Assembly: GCA_029449235.1 (NCBI GenBank)
Contig: JANATG010000011.1
Location: 1,146,001 to 1,210,000 of the forward strand
DNA: 64,000 nucleotides
Direction of reading: 5' to 3'
Origin: Linnemannia schmuckeri
Lineage: Eukaryota > Mortierellomycota > Mortierellomycetes > Mortierellales > Mortierellaceae
Positions 57,201 to 64,000 of this stretch are shown piece after piece. The notes below the pieces were generated by a model. The model was not told where the DNA came from. It did no database searches and saw nothing but the letters and a program-made list of their open reading frames with translations. How positions within the stretch are numbered: the first letter of the stretch is position 1; each line of letters opens with the position of its first letter. The translations under genes were made by a program, and so were the position numbers.

Positions 57201-58697
57201 AGGGTTATCCAGGAGCTCAAGCAGAAGACGGATCAAGTGCCCAAGATTCTTTCTCGGCTGGAGAGGATCAAACAGGCAATGTTGCAGTCGATTTCGGAGG
57301 TGATGATGAATTCCAAGAGGAACGGGAACACCGAGGCTGCGGGATTTGCGCAGATCGGTGTTCCTACCGGGTTTGGAGCAGAGACGACGGACCCTGTCAA
57401 AATGTTGACGGAGATTTGGGATCAGGAGCATGCGCTTTATCAGGCCACGTCTGGAGTCTCTTTTGCTTACTCGGCCGGCACATTGAACTCCAAGAAGAGG
57501 AAGCCCTCTGAACCCTTCCATCAGCAGCAGGATCAACCCAGTATCAGGATTTTCAAGGACGAGGTTGAAGCGACGGTGAAGACTTCCAACCTAACATTGA
57601 ACGACAGTACTCAGCCTAGCAACGGATCGACAAACGAGGGACTCAAACCATTTCCATTTCCTAGGACGCCCTACCGACCACTTGCTGCCAGCGACGGTGT
57701 CAAAGCACCCAATAGTGTGTTGATCCCATCCAAATCGATCACATCGTCCTACTTGGTGTCGATCGTTCCCTGCGATATTGTCTACCACCCGGAGAAGGCG
57801 ACTGAGGAAAACCATCTGGATCAATATGCCACCCTCCTACTGTGTGAGATCCTTTCCCGCAGTGAAGGTCCTCTCTATTCCGCCATCCGAGGACAAGGGT
57901 ACGCGTACGGATGTTCGATCTCGGTGTACCTTTGGACGGCTCAGATGGCGTTTGAGATCAGAGATGCAATGGACCCTGTCAAAGCCTATGATGCCTTTTT
58001 GGATATCATTCGTCGTATGGACACAGAGTGGGAGGCAACTGTTGGGGGTCAGTTTGAGATTGAGACTGCGATGGCCTCGCAGGCTTACCAGACCTGTATG
58101 GAGCGTGCTACAGCTGGCGGTGCCCTCTCCTGGATCCTCCGTGGCGCTGTCCGGGTAAGTATTTTGCCTTTGTTCATTTTTTTTTTTTTTTTTATGTTTG
58201 TGATATCTGAAATATTGATTCTATGTTACTTTTTTTCGTGTACGTTCCATAGGGATACACGTCGGTGGAAGAGCTGTCCAAGACTGGCAACTACCTTTAC
58301 AAGGTCACCGTTGCTGATCTGAAGAGAGTCTACAACAGATACTTCAAGCAGTTCCTTAACGGACGTAACGGGTAAGCAAAACCACATGGTGGGACAATTG
58401 CTCCTCTGTTGCAAAATGGTCACTCTAAGCCATGAAACTTATTTCATTGCATTTTTTTTCGCGATATTCTATAGATTGACGACGGTGTTGTTGACACCCC
58501 CATCACCTCCCGAGTCGATCAAGTCCCACTTTGCGCAGTATGGAATCGATTTCCAGGAGGCAGCACTTCAAGATTTTGAAATTGAGTCCACTTATGACTT
58601 TGTGCCCAGTTCCAGTGCGCCTTCTTCGAGGGTCATTTCTCCTTCTGAGACCACACCTGGGTCGCCTCTTTCTTCATCTAGTTCTTCTGTCGCCTAA
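54269..58697 (+). CDS. M16 family metalloprotease (YOL098C/SDD3-like) with acidic insert
   Basis: Exons 54269-54464, 54574-54665, 54776-54982, 55134-58154, 58253-58371 and 58475-58697 give 1285 residues. The inverted zinc motif HxxEH is intact as LPHTLEHLVFCGS (residues 61-65); a downstream Glu in GVVFSEMAARENSE is the probable third ligand. The second catalytic-type region (YYYECGGLTPEI, YHKKFYHPSNMTIVVAGD) is typical of insulinase-like proteases with several M16 domains. The domain pattern suits the fungal group of YOL098C, not mitochondrial processing peptidase or Cym1. A ~65-residue Asp/Glu-rich insert follows VPVRSKAKSGKSKSRH, probably a loop between domains. No targeting peptide is seen. 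Substrates are unknown. Confidence 0.88.
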
Positions 58698-59054
58698 TCC
58701 ATCCTCCCTAATCTATGGCGGACTTGTTCGTTTTTGTTTGTATTTTCTATCGTATTTTTTGTCATACCCACCACCTATTAAAGCATTATTCATTTTTAGA
58801 ACAGACCGGAGGATTCGCGATAAACGGTGGATAAATTGCATTCAAACAAACACCATGAGCAGATTCAACGGGTCCGGTTACATTAACAGGATTGCACTTT
58901 CGAAGGGATCTAATGATCCAGGTTCATCGACTCTTTCTTTAGTTCACCAACATGCTTAGAACAGACAGGCAATGCACCAAAGAAGGCGTCACCTGACATG
59001 TGATCAGTCGCATTTATTTTGCACAATCGCAAGAAACAAGATACTGAAAAATCG
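58698..59054. other. convergent 3' region
   Basis: ATTAAA at 58777-58782 may serve as the poly(A) signal of the protease gene. Nothing else is recognised in this 357-bp gap. Confidence 0.35.
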
Positions 59055-62000
59055 TTAAAGCCCGAGGAGCGTCTGAGCACGCTCCCAATAGCTTCTGTTC
59101 TCTGGATGAACCTCTGCTCCCAGTCTGGGGACAGCATGACCTTTCAGGCTTCGCTCCACAGCTCTGAATGCAGTGACAGCAGGACCACGTCCGATGGTCG
59201 GCGCTGCCAGCAGCAATGGGATCAAGCGCAGGATCTCCTCCTCCAGTTGGATACTCTCGTCCCGCTCAATCTTGAGGGGCAACAAGTTCGGTCGAGGCGA
59301 GGTGTCGATCAGCTCCCGCAACATCCATTCAAAGTAGATCACCTGCATCGGCTCCACAGTGTCCGAAAGCGACTCGATGATCCATAAATCCAGCATCACG
59401 CCTTGGTTCGCCTTGGTGAGGTACTGAAGGATCCGCAAGAGCACTCGGAACGGCGCATGACACTCTATCCTCATGGACTCGGCTTGCTTCGCCAACCGAA
59501 GGTTTTCCATCAAAGGAAGCTCCTCCACCATCCGTGGCACCATATCCTCGTCATGTTCCTCCTTGAACTTTGCACTAGATTCGGGCAATGCAGAATCGGG
59601 CATCACTTGATCGCCATCGGCATCGACTCCTTTGAGCTCGGTCTCTGAGTGATGCTGCTTCTCGAAGCCCTTGGTGTCCTCAGACATCTCAACGGCTCCT
59701 TTGGATTCTGGCTTCAACTGTTCCTGCTCATCGAAACTCTTGCTTTCAGCCATCTCAACGCCATCTCTCTCGATCTCGGCCTTGTTAACCGGTTGCTCGA
59801 CTGGTGGCTCTCCTTGCTGTTCATTCTCTTCCTCATCGTCATCATCGTCGTCCTCCTCTTCCTCTTCCTCTACCTGGACTGGGGACTTTCCCTGAACTGA
59901 CTGCTCTCCCATAGCGGGCTCGACTCGATCGGTAACTGCATTGCTTTGGTCCTGCAGGGGTGCATCCATGTCGACATCCGCTTGGTTCGATGAAACGGCA
60001 GGTGGGCTAACATTTGCCAACTTCATTGGTGGGTCTGTAACAATCGTGGCTGACGCAGCCTTATCTCCAGAAGCGTTATTGGGTGTGGATGGGCCTGCAT
60101 CCAGTTGGATATTGAGCTGGTCGAAGAAAATCTCGGCGCCAGGAAATTGTCCAGTTATAACGGGAACATAGATTTCGCCCAAATCCTCAGCTGCCTTCTT
60201 CAACTTGGTATGCTTTTGGCGCATGCGTTTAAGTCGCTTGGCCTGGGACTTACTCAAAAGAGCACGATCCTCTGGCGATGGTTCGACGATGCCCTCCATA
60301 ACCTCGGGTCCAAGATGCAGCATGAGCTCCGGTGAAAAGTAGGTAGGGTCGGTAGCTCCTATGCTGAGATAACCGGAACTCACAGTAGTGGTAGTCTTAG
60401 GCGCCTTGGGTGGAGGAGGCGTTGAGGGTCTGTTGAGAGCGTCGAAGTCCGGCATTGTGACGGGCCCAACACCAGGAACGATGACTGGCTCTACAACTTT
60501 GGGAGCCTCCACTGGCGGAGGGACAACCTGGGGAGCTACAACTGGTGAGGGAAGGGCAGCCTTGAGTGTGGCAGCTGGCGGATAGACGGCTTTTGGTACA
60601 ACAATTGTCGACTGAGCGGCCTTGGATGCCACGGCAGGAGATATGGTACCCTTGGGTACTACATTTGGCGCATAAACGAACTTGGGGCCAGCGGGTAGGG
60701 GTGGTTGGACAGGCTGAGGCGGGGTTTCTGGGACAGCCTTGGCGGCCACATTGAGCATCCTTTGGTTCGCTTTGGGTTTCTTGACAGGGACCTCGAACTC
60801 TGACTTTGTCGATGACTCCTGAGAGTTGCGCTCTGCTGTACGATCCTGGATATCTTGCTCAGTCAGGTACAGCATGCCTGTCACTCGGCCTTCTACTCTC
60901 TTCGGCTTGAACAGAGAAAGAATGGCGTAAAACGGACTCACTCGTCTGTTGTAGAGGTTGCGGGTCTTTCTTTTCCTGCCCTTGGCATCGGCGGCACTCT
61001 TGACGGATGACTCTTCCACAACGTCATGCTTTTGATTCACAGATTCCTCAGGGGGCACCAACTCAATAGGTTCCAGCCACCGATGCGTCCTGCGAACGAC
61101 ATGACTCAGATTTTCCTCCGGCTTGATCACCAATGCCACCAATGCTCCCATGATGGTGTCCACTGCCTTCTCGGCCGACTTGAATCCGATGTGGGGTGCT
61201 GGCTTGGTCAGCTGGCAGACGTTTCCAGAGTTGACGCTGCTGTAAACTGCCATCTCGCCTGAATCCCGTTCCCGACCCTCTGTCTCGTCCCAGCACATAA
61301 ACTCGACCAGGATTTGTTCCAGCAGAAACTTTTGATCACTCGGGTAGACATCCTTGATGAGGGAAACTAGTTTGTCTGCAAACACTGCTCCATCCATGTG
61401 CCCACAGAGAGAAATCCAGCGCTCCAGCTCTGATTCAAGCTGAATCTCGTATTTGTTAGGTGCCTGTGGGAAAAAGTTCAGGCTCAGGATGGGCGACCAG
61501 AGAGGGTTATTTGCCTTGTTCAACTTTGACTGTGCACGTGCCATCGGGACCGTGAGGGTCTGGTAGGTAGAGGAGGTCGGATTGTTGTCTGGCCAAGATC
61601 CTGATGTAGCGTACTCCACCAAATGCGACGCCGTCCGGAGCTTCTTCGGAGCAGAGTCAGTCGCGTCGGAGAGTGGTCGTTTTTGTTCTTCAACAGCCTT
61701 GCGAGCGGTAGCTGCAATGGAGTTCGCAGGCCATACTGGTGACGTGAATGCCATGGGAGAATCGTGTCCTGTTGAGCCGATCGATGGCGAGCCTTCGGGT
61801 GTGTCGTCTCCCATAAGGGCATCGACTCGCTTCTTGGCTATTCCAGCGTCCGGCGATGGAGTATACCCGAGCAACCCTCCCCCTATCTTCCTAATTGGCT
61901 TTTCTCCTATCTTCTGCTTCTGTCCCTCCAGCTCCTGCAAGAAGGCCTCCCTGAGCTTAGGGAAGTTCTGCCCGGTCTCCGATTCGAAGAACACCTGAAG

Positions 62001-62855
62001 GGCCGAGTCCGCTTCGGCGAGATTGAGAGTCATCAGGCGGTTTGCCTTGACGAGCTCCTTGCCGAGCGGCGCAGAATCCCTGTCCTGTGTAGCTCCAGCT
62101 TGAGCTAACGCACCGCTGGCGCCGACGCCCAATCCTACGGATCCTTCTGCCAGTCCTGGAGGGGTCTCAGGGTCTCCTGCTTTCCTGTATCGCAAGCAGC
62201 CCTGGAGCACTTGAATCAACCCTTGGACCGATCGTTTCGCCGCGCTAGTTCCTGAGCTCCACTCATAATCCAACGCCTCGACAAGCACCTTGGGGATGTT
62301 GGTCTCGTATCCAACTCGCTCTCCATGTTCCATAAAGATGTCGTGGAATGCGAGAAGCACGATCTCTGGGCACCCTGACTTCATAAACTCCAGCTGCCAT
62401 GGCGGTGCTGTCGTTGTTGTGGTTGTCGCCGTTTGTGCCCGTCCTCCGGTCCTGTGTGCCCGCTTTTTGTTGTCCACCTTCGGCATGTGTTCTCTGTACA
62501 CGAGATATATTCTCCAAAGCAAAGGCTCGTCCTGAACAACCTGCAGATGCTGCCTGCAGTGGCGTTGGATGGTGTTGACAATCAGAGGTATGCCGTTCTC
62601 GAGATATAAGATCTGATTCTGCTGCTGCTCGGTCAATTCCAGTGCGTATCCAGTGGATGGTTTGGCCTTGGGTAACAACTCCCTAATCTCCGCTGCGAAG
62701 CCCTCGTTGTGACAGACTGCTCCAAGTCGAAGCCATGTGGAAGTGTTGATTTTGGCGAGCGAGGCGCGCAGACGAACTGGGTCGGGTTGTATGTTGTTAT
62801 TGTGGCGCTCTGATTCTAAGATGGCGACGATTTCGTGTGGTAGTAGTCCGAGCAT
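59055..62855 (-). CDS. large single-exon protein of unknown function
   Basis: An uninterrupted frame of 1266 residues, starting MLGLLPHEIVAILESER. Residues about 1-330 are helical with Leu-rich segments (WRIYLVYREHMP, PEIVLLAFHDIFMEHG). Residues about 330-440 are Ser/Pro-rich with basic PKKLR. A second helical block at about 450-600 includes ERWISLCGHMDGAVFADKLV and LEQILVEFMCWDE. A Pro/Val/Ala-rich region with VVP/VAP repeats follows (about 700-800), then a basic KSQAKRLKRMRQKHTKL, an acidic run EEEEEEDDDDDD and a final helical domain (VLLRILQYLTKANQGVMLDL). It looks like a nuclear scaffold with helical-repeat ends. I do not recognise the family. The lack of introns is unusual beside its multi-exon neighbours. 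Confidence 0.75.
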   Translation of the reverse strand: MLGLLPHEIVAILESERHNNNIQPDPVRLRASLAKINTSTWLRLGAVCHNEGFAAEIRELLPKAKPSTGYALELTEQQQNQILYLENGIPLIVNTIQRHCRQHLQVVQDEPLLWRIYLVYREHMPKVDNKKRAHRTGGRAQTATTTTTTAPPWQLEFMKSGCPEIVLLAFHDIFMEHGERVGYETNIPKVLVEALDYEWSSGTSAAKRSVQGLIQVLQGCLRYRKAGDPETPPGLAEGSVGLGVGASGALAQAGATQDRDSAPLGKELVKANRLMTLNLAEADSALQVFFESETGQNFPKLREAFLQELEGQKQKIGEKPIRKIGGGLLGYTPSPDAGIAKKRVDALMGDDTPEGSPSIGSTGHDSPMAFTSPVWPANSIAATARKAVEEQKRPLSDATDSAPKKLRTASHLVEYATSGSWPDNNPTSSTYQTLTVPMARAQSKLNKANNPLWSPILSLNFFPQAPNKYEIQLESELERWISLCGHMDGAVFADKLVSLIKDVYPSDQKFLLEQILVEFMCWDETEGRERDSGEMAVYSSVNSGNVCQLTKPAPHIGFKSAEKAVDTIMGALVALVIKPEENLSHVVRRTHRWLEPIELVPPEESVNQKHDVVEESSVKSAADAKGRKRKTRNLYNRRVSPFYAILSLFKPKRVEGRVTGMLYLTEQDIQDRTAERNSQESSTKSEFEVPVKKPKANQRMLNVAAKAVPETPPQPVQPPLPAGPKFVYAPNVVPKGTISPAVASKAAQSTIVVPKAVYPPAATLKAALPSPVVAPQVVPPPVEAPKVVEPVIVPGVGPVTMPDFDALNRPSTPPPPKAPKTTTTVSSGYLSIGATDPTYFSPELMLHLGPEVMEGIVEPSPEDRALLSKSQAKRLKRMRQKHTKLKKAAEDLGEIYVPVITGQFPGAEIFFDQLNIQLDAGPSTPNNASGDKAASATIVTDPPMKLANVSPPAVSSNQADVDMDAPLQDQSNAVTDRVEPAMGEQSVQGKSPVQVEEEEEEDDDDDDEEENEQQGEPPVEQPVNKAEIERDGVEMAESKSFDEQEQLKPESKGAVEMSEDTKGFEKQHHSETELKGVDADGDQVMPDSALPESSAKFKEEHDEDMVPRMVEELPLMENLRLAKQAESMRIECHAPFRVLLRILQYLTKANQGVMLDLWIIESLSDTVEPMQVIYFEWMLRELIDTSPRPNLLPLKIERDESIQLEEEILRLIPLLLAAPTIGRGPAVTAFRAVERSLKGHAVPRLGAEVHPENRSYWERAQTLLGL

Positions 62856-63222
62856 TGCTTGTATGATGAGTGGGGTGAGAGGATGGTGGCAACACTATGC
62901 AGTACATGACGAAGAGAGATCGAGTTAGTTGTTTAGTGATTTGTAACAGCGATTCGGTATACTGCACAGCGAGCGTGTTCATCCAGCGGCAGTCGCAACT
63001 TACGCGTAGGTCTCGATGGTTTTCAATAAGTAAAAGCGTAGGCTGGCTCTGATGACCGTGACAAGTGATGTATGTTCCTGTGAGCGTGGACAGGGAAGTG
63101 CAATGGCAAATGGGTTGGCTGAAAACGATGCAAAGAGTAAAGGAAGAAAGGTTGAATTGCGTCCAGGGGAAGCTTTTAAATGGATGATAATTCGCAGTCA
63201 CCGAGTTTATTGGATGTTTGCT
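62856..63222 (-). promoter_or_regulatory. upstream region of the 59055-62855 gene, 3' flank of eIF4E-like gene
   Basis: A 367-bp gap between two minus-strand genes. No TATA box or RNA gene was recognised. Confidence 0.35.
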
Positions 63223-63903
63223 TCACCTAAAGACATCGGTGTTTCTGAAGCTTGTGTTGTCTTTCAATGCGTCGTTATGTGTCTTGTACTCCATGATGGT
63301 CTCTGCAGGCAGGTTCAATACTCGCTTCATCGTGTCCCTGTTCGATATAGTATATAAACAAAAGCTTTAACGGCTAAAACACAAACGTATAGACCCAAAG
63401 ATGGATCCAGGAACAACACGTAAATGTCAACAAAAGGATAAAGAAAGATCGCCTTACCTAATCTTCAAATTAATCCGTCCTTCATGCGCTGACTGGTTCC
63501 ATAATGACAAAATATCCTCCCCTCCACGAATCGAAAGCACCACGCCGCAAATTTCGGATCCAACATCGAACTGGTCGCCGATCACCGCCATTATCTAAGA
63601 CAAAGAAAGTGAGTAGACTGAGAGTTAGAACCAAAGGATATTCCAACAGGTAGGCAGATCCATAACCAAATTGGCACCTTAATGGCTCCTAGCTCAAGAG
63701 GAAGTGACAACATATATTACCAAGTTCTCCCAATAACGACTAGCAAGTCCCTTCTTGAGTCGAACGATCCATTTGCCGCCATTAATATTTGCTGCGTCCT
63801 CCCAGACTGGCCGCACTCCTTGTTTGAACAAATGATAATCGCTCACGTTTGGCAGCTCGTGTGGTCGTTTGAGGTGAGAGTATACTGCCCAGAAATCCTC
63901 AAC
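63223..63903 (-). CDS. class II eIF4E (4E-HP/nCBP-like), 3' part; 5' exons beyond window
   Basis: Visible exons in minus order are 63903-63721, 63594-63458 and 63337-63223, coding the last 144 residues in phase. Sequence includes VEDFWAVYSHLKRP, GVRPVWEDAANINGGKWIVRL with the cap-binding Trp and Glu, then KGLASRYWENLIMAVIGDQF, ICGVVLSIRGGEDILSLWN and RDTMKRVLNLP...IMEYKTHNDALKD. The segment KGLASRxWENLI...GEQF and the EYKTH end fit class II eIF4E (animal 4E-HP, plant nCBP) better than canonical eIF4E. It binds the mRNA 5' cap; class II proteins often repress translation of selected mRNAs. The N terminus and start lie past 64000. Confidence 0.9.
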
Positions 63904-64000
63904 CTAAAGAAGTCACAGTAATATTCGTGTCAGTGTAAGCTGAAAACAGTTCTACAAACATGCCTTGCGAACAAGCTGATATCAGCACGGGTGAGCAAGC

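Overview
The window reads as nuclear DNA of an early-diverging filamentous fungus. Protein-coding genes carry short GT-AG introns and pyrimidine-rich leaders, and there are long T runs and fungal polarity, cell-wall and ubiquitin genes. The likeliest placement is Mucoromycota, perhaps a Mortierella-like lineage; this is inferred from protein flavour and gene style and was not tested by a search. No prokaryotic, viral or organellar genome segment was recognised.

Layout. (1) 0.8-4.7 kb: an intron-rich GH5 glycosidase of the endoglycoceramidase/steryl-glucosidase type with a C-terminal CaaX-like box. (2) 5-21.2 kb: a gene-poor block of mobile DNA. It holds a 731-bp Mutator-like element with a possible captured gene piece, four members of one small TIR family (two of them 943-bp copies in opposite orientation, one nested inside a relative), a 1.54-kb non-autonomous hAT, a 463-bp MITE, a tRNA-derived SINE, and two inverted ~2-kb arms. 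Each arm begins at a tRNA-Pro(AGG) gene and contains tRNA-like modules, hairpins and telomere-like tracts. A third tRNA-Pro lies between the arms. (3) 24.2-27.8 kb: a Boi/Pob1-type polarity scaffold with SH3, SAM, PH and an added CH domain. (4) 28.8-35.3 kb: four tandem single-exon secreted proteins sharing one eight-cysteine pattern; a fifth lies at 51.7 kb. (5) 35.5-64 kb: a gene-dense region with AMMECR1, an APC15-like subunit, a USP7-type deubiquitinase, a coiled-coil WD40 protein, an HSD10-like dehydrogenase, histidinol-phosphate aminotransferase, a TSN-repeat solenoid protein, an M16 metalloprotease, a large unrecognised protein and the 3' part of a class II eIF4E.

How the genes relate. 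Most housekeeping genes look unlinked in function. Two divergent pairs (USP7/WD40 and HSD10/HIS5) probably share promoter regions. The eight-cysteine genes form a local paralogue cluster of secreted or GPI-anchored proteins and are the best candidate for an undescribed family. Mature coding coordinates were derived by reading splice signals and checking phase. The USP7 exon 3 donor is the main unresolved junction.
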